64,000 nucleotides of DNA from Perca fluviatilis (taxonomy: Eukaryota; Chordata; Actinopteri; Perciformes; Percidae). Numbering within the stretch: position 1 is the stretch's first letter; each line of letters starts with the position of its first letter. Made by a program: the position numbers and the translations under genes. The notes beneath the pieces were generated by a model, which saw only the letters and a list, made by a program, of their open reading frames with translations, had not been told where the DNA came from and did not search any database. The DNA lies in contig NC_053123.1 in assembly GCF_010015445.1 (NCBI RefSeq), forward strand, positions 9,379,434-9,443,433, read 5' to 3'. Of this stretch, positions 25,191-38,008 are shown piece by piece.

Positions 25191-25808
25191 ATGTCAATTT
25201 CTCTTTTTCTTGGCCTCTCCGGCATAGAAGTGTAACCCTATCTAGTGTTGTTTCTGTTTTAGCACAACCGCAATTTTCTTCCTCATAACTCTTTCTCTCG
25301 CTCTCTTTCTGTCATCTCTCCCTGAGGCATATTTTGATTTCCACTCGTCCTTAGCTTTTGTCTGCCCGCAGAGCTTTCTCTCTCTTTGTTAAGATTGCGT
25401 CTCTTTCTTTTGCTCTTTTCCTACGATTTCCTCTCGCTCTCCTCTCAACCTCTGAGCGCTTCTCTCTGTGCTTTTCCTTCTGTCTGGTGTTATTTTATGT
25501 TGGTTCTAACCACCAGGTCCGTAAATCTGAAACTAGTGTTGATTTACAGCTTGTTTGGTTGTTCTAGATGTTTCCATGGGTCACTTGGTGATCTGTATGC
25601 ATACGTGAGTGTGTGTCTTGTTTAGTGTGAACTTTTAACCTTTGCTAGCCTTTGCTAATAGCTTTGAGTTCACTGCAGCTCTAATGTGCATTATGTATGT
25701 GCATAACTTTATTGACTTGTTAACACAGTCTGCTCACAGTCAAAGTATGCAGGATTATTATGTAAGCCCAAACAGAGTGGCCATATACTGCTGTCCCAAA
25801 ACACACAT

Positions 25809-25811
<3 letters not shown>

Positions 25812-25860
<49 letters not shown>
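25812..25860. repeat. (CA)24 microsatellite
   Basis: Uninterrupted CA array. Confidence 0.95.
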
Positions 25861-25868
<8 letters not shown>

Positions 25869-26029
25869 CATACACAGAATTAGATATCAGCATTGGATAA
25901 GCAGCTCCCAGCTGCTGACATTAAGCTGTTTTAATTTGGTGCCCTTTACCACTGTAATTAGCCCCCCATATGGAAGGAAGAGAGAGAGGAATGGCGATCA
26001 GAGAGGGAGAGAAAGAGGGACAGAGACAC

Positions 26030-26031
<2 letters not shown>

Positions 26032-26088
<57 letters not shown>
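26032..26088. repeat. (GA)28 microsatellite
   Basis: Uninterrupted GA array in a purine-rich stretch starting near 25976. Confidence 0.95.
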
Positions 26089-26090
<2 letters not shown>

Positions 26091-26827
26091 CATGGAGAAG
26101 GAAACATAACGCTTTTAACCTCTCACCAGCATTTTCCTAATTAGTGACCACTCACAGCTCCATTTCTAACTCCATCTCTCTCCACCCGTCTAATCTAATT
26201 TTGTTCCAGTTATTTCTCCCTTTCCTCATCCTCTTCATCATCTTCCTTCCCCGGTCTTATTTCTATCCATCAGGTCCCTTTCTGTAGCTACTGTAAAGGT
26301 CAGCAAACTAATGTGAATAAATTACTTTATAATGCAACTTATTTTAAATGTGTTACTGTAGTTAATAATATGCAATACACTTTTCAACTTTTACATTTTC
26401 TACTGTCTTTTTGCAGGTCAGTTTTCTTTTATCTGTTTCACTGACAAATGTGTTTAGTCATTTGTGTGGGAAAAGTAAGAATGATGACACAGTCAGTCAT
26501 GTTTAAAAAAAAATAAGAATTCAAACAGGAATGCAAAAGAAACACCAATCTGTATTCTGAAGATGGGTCATCATGCACACCGCTGAGTTACAGCAACTTG
26601 CCATGACTCTCCATCTATTTCTCTCAAACTGAGAAACAGAAGGTATTCGCTTCGGTTAACCACACACAAATAACCACACACACTGTCATAGGCCCAAGGG
26701 CTCATTGTAAAGCTGCTGACTGAGCAGGGCAAGGCGGAAAAAGAGAGACGAAAACTGTTCAATTATGAAAAGAGCACTGGATATAAATCTACCTCTGTCA
26801 GCCTAAATAATGACTACTGACACAATA

Positions 26828-26865
<38 letters not shown>

Positions 26866-28044
26866 CGTGCGTGTGTGCATGTTTGAGGAAGAGAGAACGT
26901 CGTCACTACTTAAATAATTGGTGACATGGTGCATATGGTTGTGGATAGGGGTTTCCTTTACCTAATGACTGTGATTGACTGAATGAATGGCAGACTCAGA
27001 AACAATCAAAACTACATGTTTATATGCTAAAAGTGCATATATGGAGTAGAAAATGAGTTCTTAGTAAAAGGTTCTTAGTAAAAGGAAACTTAGAGACTAG
27101 TAGGTGAAATATGAGTTATGGCACTAACAAGAATGGGTCTGGTAAATGTTAAAGCATGGCATCAAATGAGACTTGATGGTGGAAAACATAAATGTTTTTG
27201 GATGAAAATCATTGCCAGTGATCTGAATGGCAAATCATACAACAGTACTTAAAAACCAAAAGTGCAGGTTTGATTTATATGTAGCTTAAAGTGCCGGACT
27301 AATTATGGCTCCCTCTTTTGTAGATGAGTGGGTGGGAAAATAAGTTTTTTAGAGTGGGAAACTCTTTCGAGACCAAATGCCTAATTAGCCCATTGTACAG
27401 CAAGCTACCAATAATAACAGGTTTTATAGCAAGTGCTGCACTGGACCACAAGTTTTAATGCCTGGTAGATGGGAAAGGAGAATTTCTGTAACCCAGTCAA
27501 ATGTGGCATAAGAACAAGCAGATGACTGCAGTTAAAAAGCCACCAATAATAGAGCCTAAAGTGTGGCTAAAAAGCAGAGCCATGTGCTACATAGTTGAGA
27601 CACTAGATGCAAAGGAGCTCTTTATGTCAGGAAACTACAGACTGAATTGCTCATTAGTCCATTGTGCAACAAAGCACCACAAGGTATGTGACTGCAATTG
27701 TAGCCTTAAGTGTGAAGCTAAGTACGACAACAACTGATGATAAAAGATGATAAAAATAAGCTGCTGGCAATGAATGGCTAACTACATCAGTGAACAGTAG
27801 TCAGCTACAAAGGAAATTAGTTTAAGTGCAGCAAAAGCCATTAGGCTAAGTATGTCATTAACTGCTCTGGAGAAAAGAAAGAAAGCTTTCTAGATCACCA
27901 AGCGGTAATATATTAACAAGGATATGGTTTAAACACTTTCCAAAGCCCAATCAGTACTTTTTGGCAATAATAAATTTCAGGTAGATTGACAGACTGTATG
28001 ACAATTTTGGGTCATGGATGAAACATTTACATGTGTTTCTCTGT

Positions 28045-28066
28045 CAAATCAAATCAAATCAAATCT
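28045..28066. repeat. (AAATC)4 short tandem repeat
   Basis: Four copies of a five-base unit. Confidence 0.9.
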
Positions 28067-28283
28067 ATTGTTTCAGGATGAACTTCAGATGTATCATCTC
28101 GCTTTCAAGAAAATATTGATAGCAGATTTAGTTTAGATTTAGCAGTTATTGTCTACTGCTAGTCTGGGTATTACAGTAAAAGGCTCGACTTGAAAAAGAT
28201 CGCGGGCTCTTATTCTGTGTTTTGAATTTTAACTGGTGGACTCTCCCCCAAAGTTTAAGAGGAGGAAACAACAATGGATCTAT

Positions 28284-28898
28284 TGCCGCATTTCCACCGC
28301 ATGGTACTGCACGGCTCGACTCAACTCGCTTGAAAGCGTTCTTTTTTGGTTTTCTATTGACTAGTAGTTTGGATAGTACCTGGTACTTTGGAGGTTCCAA
28401 GCGAGCTAAGTCAATACTAGAAGGTGGAGTTAAAACACTGCAGCCCACTGATTGGTCAGAGAGAATCGTCACCAGAATTGTCACTTGGCAAGAAACATTG
28501 TGCACAAACTCACCATTTCTAAATAGTCAAGCTACCATCAATATCGACCACAATTCTTTTTAATTCAGTCGACCTAGATTTAAAAAAAAAAAAAAAAAAA
28601 AGTCAGACTGCAAAACCACACTGTGGTCAAATGACAAAGAGCAGATGTTCCTCTGTTTAGTTGCCAATGAAAGGATCCAGCGTGAGAACGCTGTTTTTGT
28701 TTGTGTCCCGTTGAAGATGATGGCACGGCAGTTTCTCGTTGCGTCGCTATGACGATCAGATAAGAATCTATCTGCTAAATGCCCAAAATACTATCTGCAG
28801 TGGAAAAGGAAATCGAGAAAACTACCTGGTACCAAAAGTAGGATAGAGTCGAGTTGAGCCGAGCCGAGCTGAGCTGTACCATGTAGTGGAAATTAGGC
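28284..28898. mobile_element. inverted-repeat DNA element, about 0.6 kb
   Basis: The left end contains CATTTCCACCGCATGGTACT followed by GCACGGCTCGACTCAACTCG. The right end read on the other strand contains AATTTCCACTACATGGTACA followed by GCTCAGCTCGGCTCGGCTCA. These are roughly 40-bp imperfect terminal inverted repeats, and the interior has a T/A-rich stretch (28580-28601). I could not fix a target duplication, so the superfamily is open. The frame on the plus strand (28222-28563) runs from outside into the element and is not gene-like. Confidence 0.7.
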
Positions 28899-29732
28899 CT
28901 AACACCCTACAGTTGATGGATAGATACATAAATAAGGAAATAGAGAAAAGGAGGCAGGCATATCTGGGAAATACTGCAAAGAGGTGGCGAGCCAAACCTA
29001 AATATTTATATTGGAAAAACACAAGCATTTTTGCACTCAGACACATATAAACACACATGCAGCCACAATGAACCAGTGCCCAATCCTGAGTTTTTCCATG
29101 TGTGATGTCTCAAGAAGGAAGAGTTGGAATTGATAAACGTAACTGTCCTCCTGAAGTGAACAGGGCATGATTGTATATGGTTTGAAATAACTCCTTTAGG
29201 TGTGTGCTTGACTTTCAGGCACTGTACACTGGAACATCTCTGTTTGTGTGGCCTATTATGTTTGCTGAAACGTACGACCAAGTCAAAGGCAGTGCTGCCA
29301 AGCATTGAACCCTTCTGCTGTGGTGGGCAAGTAATTCCCTCATCACTCAAGTGCCCCAGTGGTTGGCCTCATCATACTGATTGAGTCCTGTAAAAACTCC
29401 AAACAGTTATCCCTTCAGGAACTAAGTGTCTCCATTTTTACACCATGTGTTTGGAAATTGTACAATATTTGAGCTGTGGTTCAGCTCGGCTCTGGAGTCA
29501 TTAAACATTTACTGTTTGTGGGAGAATTTTAGCTTTCAAAACCTATGAAGTATAGATAGCACTGGCAACAGGTTTGTTTGCCTTGAATGTGAAAGGCTGT
29601 GACAGGTGAGGGATAAGAAAAAAAAGAGGGTCTGTAGAAACAATGTGAGAAGAGCGAGAGCAAGAGAGGGAAACAAATCCATAAGGGTAATGAGGTCAAG
29701 GGAGAAGGGAAGGTTAAGACGTAGAAGAAATG

Positions 29733-29738
<6 letters not shown>

Positions 29739-29771
<33 letters not shown>

Positions 29772-29815
29772 GTGTGTGTGTGTGTGTGTGCGTGCGTGCG
29801 TGTGTGTGTATGTGG
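29739..29815. repeat. interrupted TG array
   Basis: TG units with a single TTG break near 29770 and CGTGCG variants after 29790. Confidence 0.93.
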
Positions 29816-30439
29816 TGGTGGTGGTGGGGTTGTTACAGGAGCCTTGGCAGGAGACATGAGTGATTAAATTCTTCTGATGGGGAGGGAGTCAAATGGGCGG
29901 AGATGGAGTGGGTACTGCAAAAGCCACAAACATTTGCACACGCTACCTCCCTCTCTAACATTATTTTCCATTCCTTCTAAAGTGTTCATACGTGTCAGTA
30001 TAAAAGAGCAGGGTCAGGTCTTTAACTTTATGAATTGAAATAATGGAATCAGCTGCAGGCAAATTATCTTATATATTATTAAAGCAAGCCACTCTGTTGC
30101 TACCCAGCCATTTGTTATGGTGTCTTTCAGTAGATTTTGAATAACTTTGGCTGCGACACTGAATAAAAGTTAAACTTGTTGCTTGGCTATATAATCTCAT
30201 AAATAAAATGCATTCCATTTACAGAATACCTCTTTCATAAAATTATGAATGTATTCAATACTTATTTTGCAATCTGATTGTTGACATTATTGGTAAACGT
30301 AGTGTTTTTATAATCACACTGCTGTAATCTCTGAGACAAGACAGGAGAAGGAAGAGCAGAGGAAAGAGGGTGTAAGTAAGGACACATTCCACCAATAACA
30401 TGAAAGTATTTGGACTGGAGCAATGACTCACATGTGAAA

Positions 30440-30478
30440 GCGATCAGCAATGTTGGACCTGGAAAACACACACACACA

Positions 30479-30510
<32 letters not shown>

Positions 30511-30532
30511 CAGGTCCCACATTGCTGATCGC
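30440..30532. repeat. 93-nt snapback hairpin with CA/TG stem
   Basis: Left arm GCGATCAGCAATGTTGGACC then TGGAAAACACACA; right arm (reverse complement) GCGATCAGCAATGTGGGACC then TGGAAAACACACA. One mismatch is visible in the unique part, and the arms meet through CA on one side and TG on the other. Confidence 0.93.
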
Positions 30533-31101
30533 AGTATGCTTTTCCAACAACATACCGTTTTACATTCATAAAAATCTACCTTTGCACTGGGATTTGTCAC
30601 ATACAACCATGTCTTTTCGAGAACTGACGGCTGTCTGGTTTTTTTAGGTATTTCCCCATGTCATCCGGAGATTTAAACTGACACGCTGCCAGTCACCGGG
30701 CCAACCTTTTTGCTGTAACTGGCCTAACTTCTCAGGCCAAATCTTCTAGTGAAAAGCAACTGACACAAGCCATCAGCCATGAATGATGTGAGCTGATTAT
30801 TGTGGTTTTGTTGGAACACAGAGGTAAGAAGCATAATGTCTGTCAGAATCTGGTTGGCAGTGTTGAGGATTTTCGTGACAAGTGAGGATCCATGATCCAA
30901 AGAGCAGTACCATCAGCAGAGGAAGGAAGCCACTCTGAGACACCGGACACAAAGCCGCTTTCTCTGTCTGTCTGTGTTTTTCAGTGTCTCTCTGTTAATT
31001 TCCCATAGTACCCCACCCATAACACTGCAGTTTTCAATGGAGATGAGAACCTAAGCATGTATTTACACAACTAAGAACAAACCTTTGTCTTTATGCCAAA
31101 C

Positions 31102-31214
<113 letters not shown>

Positions 31215-33804
31215 TTGTGTGTTTGTGTACATATGTGCCTGCCTGCCTGCCTGCCTGCCAACAACTACAACAACTAGGTGGGGAGTGAAAGAGATGAGAG
31301 CATAGCAGATGTTCTGATAGGTCAGTCATTTAAAACATGAACAAAACCGGCAGCTTGGCAGCTCTCAATTCACATTCAATATTTACAAGACCTAAATTAC
31401 ACGTTTCCTCCACAGCTAGCGTGCATGATCAGAATGAGTCCTGCAATAATACTCAGGCTGTGTTTTGCCGCAATATAATGAGATGCTAAACTACATTATT
31501 GTGTGCCCCAAATAAACCCTGTATCCGTCATTTGGGATTTCTTCATTGTAATTGGGTGCTGAGATTGTTTCTCCCATGTGAGGAAATTGTTCTACAGCCC
31601 TGAAGACAGGTCAATTCGCTTCATTTTAAATACAAAAACAACAAGGGGCAGTAATGGAAAAGCCATTTCTTTGTATGTTTGTTAAAGCTGTTGTTTAGAG
31701 GATATGAGGTTCATGATTGACTATCAGAATGACTTTGTCTCTACTTTTGAACAATGAATAAGCTAGTGAGTTAAGCAAAACAACATGCTGCCTACACACA
31801 TACAGTGCACAATACTTTTGGAAACTGTGAATGAGAGGGCAAGGATGCTTGTGTTCTTATTTTCAGTAAATGGTGTATGGCAGTAGATTGGCAATTTGGA
31901 ATGCTAAATATGGGTATAAATTATAGGATGTTAAACATTTTAATCAGGTCCAGGTTTGTAATTTATGTCAGGGAAAGGAGGTCTGAAACCAACTACTGAA
32001 TAATGAAAAGGCCATTCTGTGTGCTGCATCCACTGCAGGCTGGCCTGTGTGTGTCTGTGAGTGTGTCAGCGAACATGTGATTGCCTTACACTTCTGAAGT
32101 CTCCTTTTATTTATTCATCAATTCATTAATTCACTGCTTTACTTCCTGAGTAGCGCTGAGACAGGTGGGGTTGTGGCTGGATTGTATACGCTGCAGCTTT
32201 TGGGGGGAAAAGGGGAACTCCTACAATTCTAGTTTCTAAAGGGAGAAAGGGTGATGGGGAAATCTCAAGGATATCATGCTTAGTGAAAAGAAAAGAAAAA
32301 CAGTGCTTGAATCATTTTGAATGCTGCCTGTTTAGAGAAATGGATGGAAGACAATCTCATACGTAGGATTTCTACTCATAGAACGGAGATGGAAAGGTGC
32401 TGTTAGGCCTTTTGTAGCCATGTGTGTATGTGTGTGTGTGTGTGTGTGTGTGTCTGAAAATATAGGAGAGGGCAGTTGAACGTGTGTGCATTTTTGTGCA
32501 CTTGCGACTTATGTGTAAACAGCTGTGTTCAGTCGACTGAAGCTGATGCTCTCTGTTGAATATTTTATCGAGAAGAAAAACAAAGTCTTTGTCTTCAGTC
32601 AGATGTGTTTTTCTGTTTTATTGTTTTCATTTATAGCACGAGCAAAATGATCGTGATTGCATGACGGGTGAGATCATGTGTTTTTCAGTGTTATTACCCT
32701 AACGTCACTTAGCGTGGAGACAATTCAAAACCAGACAAAGTGAAATTTCACGTAATCAACTTGCTCTAAGCCACTAAGATGTAGAATTATCTTAGTGTGT
32801 GATTGTCTGTGGTATTTAGGGATGGCAGCAGGAGCAGTTGCTGCGGTGTAAAGTGGGAATGAACTGTTATCATGCAGAGATTACATCCAGAAGGCAAACA
32901 TCTGGCATGCAGACCTAGACAGCCAGACCAGCAGACAATCACAAAAGCTGCAATAGCCAAGAGGTTGATCCGCACTGTGATCACAGAGATGATGGCTGCA
33001 GATATGATGTGCATGATGTCATTAGGCGCAATAACAAGCAATGTGTATGGGCAGGATAAAACAGGTTAGAGGTTAGAGTCAGCATGATTGGACATTTAGG
33101 GCACATTTATCTCCATTCAAAAGAAATAATTTGCTGCCATTCATAATATATAATATGTGCAAGCTCAATAGTCCGGCACAAAGCCATAATTTTTTGTGTC
33201 AATGTTTAACTGTTACTTTTTTTTTCCCTGAGGGTTTTTTATGCATTTTTTACACTTAACAGTCACCTGAAACGCACAATGAAAAAGGGAAGTTTTCACC
33301 AGAAAAAAAATGTTTAAACATGCCAACTCTTACTGTATGTCCTCTCATTACGGATGCTGTTAACTGGGGGAGGAGTGAATTTAGAGCTGAGTTTGAAACC
33401 ACAAACTTCAATTGGACAAAGGGTAAAATAGATGTAGACAGAAGGAAATGGGCTATAATTGCAATCAAACAAAGCCATCATTTCACACTGAAGGATGAAT
33501 AGAAACGTGTTATTTCACTAGAGGTTCAGTTTTTCCACTGAGTGCTTTATCTTTCTATTGTATGTATTGCAATTAGATAATCTTACATGATATATCAATC
33601 ACATGACTCACTTGTACAAAGTAAAAGCCTTCCCTGAGGTGAAGTGTTGATTTAAATCACTTTTGATTGACATTATATCTATGTTATGCCTGAATCTTAT
33701 TTTTTTACAGTAATGTAGTCATGGTCATGTCCCTTCTCTCCCCATCATCACTGACCTCTTGGCTAGTCCTGACACATCTAGGATATATTGTTCCCTTTGG
33801 GCTG

Positions 33805-33846
<42 letters not shown>

Positions 33847-34020
33847 TCACACACACAGTTGAGAAATACAGAATTCTATCAGCAGGCCATCAGTTGCAGC
33901 CTACAGCCCACTTCACGTCCACTGGGAACAGGTACGTGTCATTTTCTGTTCTTGTCTTCACCTCTCGCATGTCACAACCTGACTAAAGCACTACGATCTT
34001 ATGGCACATGAAGGAGAAAA

Positions 34021-34110
34021 GAGAGGAGAGGAGAGGAGAGGAGAGGAGAGGAGAGGAGAGGAGAGGAGAGGAGAGGAGAGGAGAGGAGAGGAGAGGAGAG
34101 GAGAGGAGGA
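34021..34110. repeat. (GAGAG)18 pentanucleotide array
   Basis: 90 bases of a pure-purine five-base unit (GAGAG/GAGGA register). The transcript strand is all pyrimidine. Confidence 0.96.
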
Positions 34111-34772
34111 TGGCCGTAACAGAAGCATTTTTAACAGGGCATTTACAACTAAGGATAGAGGTCCGGTCAAGAAAACATTTGAATTATTGAGACATTATTC
34201 AGACTGTATCTGGGCTCTGATTTCTTCATTACATAGGATATTACAGTAAGAAAAATATATTGCTATATATTATTGCTCAAGTTAAGCAATAAATGTGGGG
34301 AGATTGGTACAATGGCCTGCTTTATTATTGTCGTCATTGTGCAGCTGAGAATAATTTGCCTGCCACAGCTAACAAGCACCATACACCAGTAAGATATTGT
34401 AATAATAACAGGTACCTACAAAGCTCAATAATGAAACATATAAACTAATGCTCTGCATCCATCATCAATCTTTACACCAAATCATCACTCTTTTTGAACA
34501 ACTTTTTCTGCAAATCCATGAGTGGATCATGAATTGATCACGAACACCAATATTCAGCAGACCATGCACTGCACCTAATCCTTCACTACACACTAGCTAC
34601 ATGTTATTAACATAATAGGCTGTGAACACAATATAGTACAACTACACAGCTGGCCACTATTAGTAAAAGTCCCATGACCTAGACATGTTAATCCCTGTCC
34701 AGACATGCTGCAATACCTCCTATAGGGCAAGATGATTAACTTCAACCGCTATGCAGAATGCATGTAAGTAAG

Positions 34773-34779
<7 letters not shown>

Positions 34780-34813
<34 letters not shown>
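34780..34813. repeat. (CA)17 microsatellite
   Basis: Uninterrupted CA array. Confidence 0.93.
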
Positions 34814-34816
<3 letters not shown>

Positions 34817-35382
34817 ATCAAGCATAAACATTACATACATATACTATACTCTAAGTACAGACACAGATGTAAACACAATGGCAGATTATAAAAGATAAGA
34901 AAGCATACACATTCTAAATCCTCATAAATACACATCCAACTGTACACATAATAAACACTCATTGCAGACGTCAAAGAGATTAATGGTGTGATTTACGCAG
35001 CACATTTACGTCACTAATGTTTGTTTGTGATTATGCTCGTGGATCACGTAACGTATACGTACATGCATTAGTATCATAACAATTATGATGATATATGTAT
35101 GATTGGGAAAAGATTGCTCTTGTTTACAGTCGGGGGATCATTTGTATTAATTCATTTTTTTATGTATAGGTTCTATAAACAAAGGAGGGCAAAGACACTA
35201 TTATTAATGTGTCTATGTATTTATCTTTTTGCATTTGAATGTTTGTCCACAAATGTACATTTCTGCAAGCTTGTAGCTGTGAGTTCACTTGTTTAAATGG
35301 CTGTGAGTGTGAGAGTTGCGTGTGTACATTTCTCTCTGGAAGTGTGTGTTGTGTGTACGTCTGTTATCTTGCATGTTCTTAC

Positions 35383-35527
35383 CAGGCAGGTCGCAGCCGA
35401 GGACCTCCATCCTCATGCCGATCCCAGCAGGCGACCACCTTTCCGGAAAGACTCTGATGAACTGGGCCACTATCTCATCGAACCTCCGCACCTCTGGAGT
35501 ATCGTAGTGGCCGTTCCCCTCGAAAAT
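35383..35527 (-). CDS. nrp2: nrp2 exon: end of b2 discoidin domain
   Basis: The acceptor CTCCTCTTAG|ATTTTC (phase 0) opens 145 nt ending at CCTG|GTAAGA (phase 1). It encodes IFEGNGHYDTPEVRRFDEIV, then AQFIRVFPERWSPAGIGMRM and EVLGCDLP. This is nearly identical in pattern to human NRP2 (LFEGNMHYDTPDIRRF...PERWSPAGIGMRLEVLGCD), and the WSPAGIG motif separates it from NRP1. It contains the closing cysteine of b2. Confidence 0.97.
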
Positions 35528-36925
35528 CTAAGAGGAGGGAGGCAAAGGCATGTTGATGTTTATCAGAGAGTGCTTTCCTATTTTCATTTTACAACATTTC
35601 CCGTCCAATATAAAGGATGTTTTCCTGCCAATTTTGACATTCCTGAGTTCACTTCAGCCACTGTGAAAATATGGCAATGTTCTGGAGCTTGCTCCGCTGA
35701 TCTGAGTTGTTTTTCTCTGACTGTCACTGTACAGTAAGATCCTGCTGCAGTTTAAGGGAAAAATGTGTTTCACTGCTTGTCCAGTTTGTCTTAAAGCCAA
35801 GGCTGTCTAAGACGTGCCTAAGATACATCATGATGAGTGATAAGCTTTACACCATGTTTGTTTGATATATGTGGCATCTGTCAGAGTGGGTGCATTGATA
35901 CATTGTTCTGTGGTAACGACAGCATTGAGGATGAGTATCCCGGAACAATGGAGAAAGACGTAAACGCTGCCGAGGTAGTTAAATGTGTCATTTCACCACT
36001 CCACTGTTCACGTCTCATTTAAAAAAACAAAGGCAAAATCGTGAGTCTGTCTATCTCAAAGTCATTTAACACTCCTAATCAGCGTTGTTTCCAAGCACAG
36101 TATGACATGTGTCATGAAAATAACAACAGAGACTGTGTTTCCTTTGATTTTCAAGTAAGTTTTTTGAGGAGGCTTGCAGCAGCCTCTGGCAAAAACAAGA
36201 TTTATTACAAGCTGAAAACTGACTAGACCAATCCCTTCAAAATGTGGGCTGTGAAAGTTGTAATATTAGTTTCATTAATTGAATTGTATTTTCTGTCTAA
36301 CCCATTTCTAGAATAAAAAAAAAAAAACATATGATGAAAAGCCCAGGATGCTCATTTAAAAAGACAGGCAGGCAGATGAGAGAGAACAGGATTTTAGCAT
36401 CAGGAGAAAAGCCTGGCACTCAGTAGTACTATTAAAGCGTTTTAAGACGGAGTCAGAAAGGAGAACAGAGTTTAAAGTGCCCTGTCTTGCAGTGCGTTAG
36501 ACTGCCAGCAGTGTTGAGTGGTGATGCAGGAAAGACATTTTTAATTAACACCCATGAGAGACAAATAGAGGATGAGTGAACAGGAGGATGAGACACAGAG
36601 AAAAGCAGAGAGAGAAAGAGCACAGAGGACTTAGAGAGAGGCAAAGACAGAAGCAGCGAGAATGAGGAGTGAGGTGATTAAATTGAATTATTATCAGAGC
36701 TGAGGCTGTAATAAAAATGGCACCCCCCTGAAAATGACAAGGCTGAGACAGAGAGAGACAGAGAGGGAAATAAAGAGTGGGAGACAGAGAGAGAGCGAAG
36801 AGGGATAGAGTTGAAAGACAGCTATAAATAAACCATCAAATGAGGGAGAAGTGACAGTGACAATCAGAGAAAGGAGAGTACATATGTACTGTATGTGTCA
36901 GACAGACACAGCCCCCCTCCTTTAC
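35528..36925. other. nrp2 intron, 1.4 kb
   Basis: Unique sequence with a purine-rich block at 36550-36810; no supported exon. Confidence 0.8.
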
Positions 36926-37099
36926 CTTAGCGAACCCAGTCTTGCTGTCAGTGATGTAAGTCCAGTCTTTGCCGGTCAAGCTGTGCGCCAGTTTGTACTT
37001 CCTGACAAACGCTCTGTTCTCAGCGCTGGTGCTGCCCTCTAGCCCTCTTGCACCCTGGGTAATGATGCCACGCACCATCTTGGGCACACCAAGGTCCAC
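36926..37099 (-). CDS. nrp2: nrp2 exon: middle of b2 discoidin domain
   Basis: The acceptor GTGCTGCAG|GTGGAC (phase 0) opens 174 nt ending at GCTAAG|GTAAAG (phase 0). It encodes VDLGVPKMVRGIITQGARGL, then ENRAFVRKYKLAHSL and GKDWTYITDSKTGFAK. This matches human VDLGTPKTVKGVIIQGARGG...ARAFVRKFKVSYSLNGKDWEYI. Confidence 0.97.
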
Positions 37100-37832
37100 C
37101 TGCAGCACAGACAAACATAATCATCACTGTTAGCTCACTCCCTGCACAACAGAATCATACCCCTTTCCAGCTCTATCCTGTCTACTGTATCGTGATGTGA
37201 ATCTTTAACTGACTTTTTCTATAGCCTATATCTTTTTTTGTGTGTGCATTTTTTTTTTCGTATTTCATGAACTGTGTCAGTTCAGAAATGAAAGCTAGTC
37301 AGTGGCTCAAAATGTTGTCCACTGTGTGAATCTCTTGCTTTGCATTTGGCTGAGTGCATTCTGATCCTTGATTTTGTCATATGGTTTATTCTTAGCTTTC
37401 CTACATCTTGCATTATCCTCTGGTACGACTGATTCCAGCAGCCCTTTCTCCCCAAATGGGATCGATATCATCGTTTGTCCAGCATGAATTTTTTCAGTGA
37501 TTTTGTTTGCTCAACAGTGTTTGCCATTGCAGATGCTATAGCAAATGATGGGTTTGTTTCGGGTTTGTGTATTTGTCTTTGTTTGGAGGGGATGACACAC
37601 TGTTGACACAGTTTACTTAAAGGAAGTTCTCCCCAAAGAATATGTAAGGAAGAACCAGCGAAGAGGCTCCAGCTAACAACCTTCTGATGCAGTAGAATGA
37701 ACCCCACCTGTAGCCCCTCATCTCCAACTACAGTCTCCTTTATAATGAAAAACAAGCAACCAGTTCTGTAGAACACATACTGTGCTGTAAAAAAACAACA
37801 ACAAGATCAGTCATAAGGACAAGGTGATGTAC
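37100..37832. other. nrp2 intron, 733 bp
   Basis: Unique sequence; nothing beyond intron seen. Confidence 0.85.
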
Positions 37833-38008
37833 CTGTAGCCACTCTTCTCCAGCTATGGGCTGTGTCGGGTTGGGGAACCAGCCTGACCGACTGGCCACCA
37901 GCCTGGCTGCCCCCATGGAGCCGTGGATGTCTCTCATGGACGACGCAGAGATCTGGGAGTCGGGTAGCAGCCCAGACAACATGCCTTGCAGCTCTGAGCA
38001 GGGCGCAT
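37833..38008 (-). CDS. nrp2: nrp2 exon: start of b2 discoidin domain
   Basis: The acceptor GTCCGGTCCAG|ATGCGC (phase 1) opens 176 nt ending at CTACAG|GTACAT (phase 0). With the G from the previous exon it starts DAPCSELQGMLSGLLPDSQI, then SASSM, and ends RSGWFPNPTQPIAGEEWLQ. Human NRP2 has DAPCSNMLGMLSGLIADSQI and SRSGWFPRIPQAQPGEEWLQ. Confidence 0.97.

Noticed and set aside
28222..28563. 113-codon plus-strand frame
   Set aside because: It starts outside and runs into the inverted-repeat element; no recognisable protein and no conserved start context.
35297..35737. 146-codon plus-strand frame
   Set aside because: It is the antisense shadow of the b2 exon at 35383-35527 plus flanking intron.
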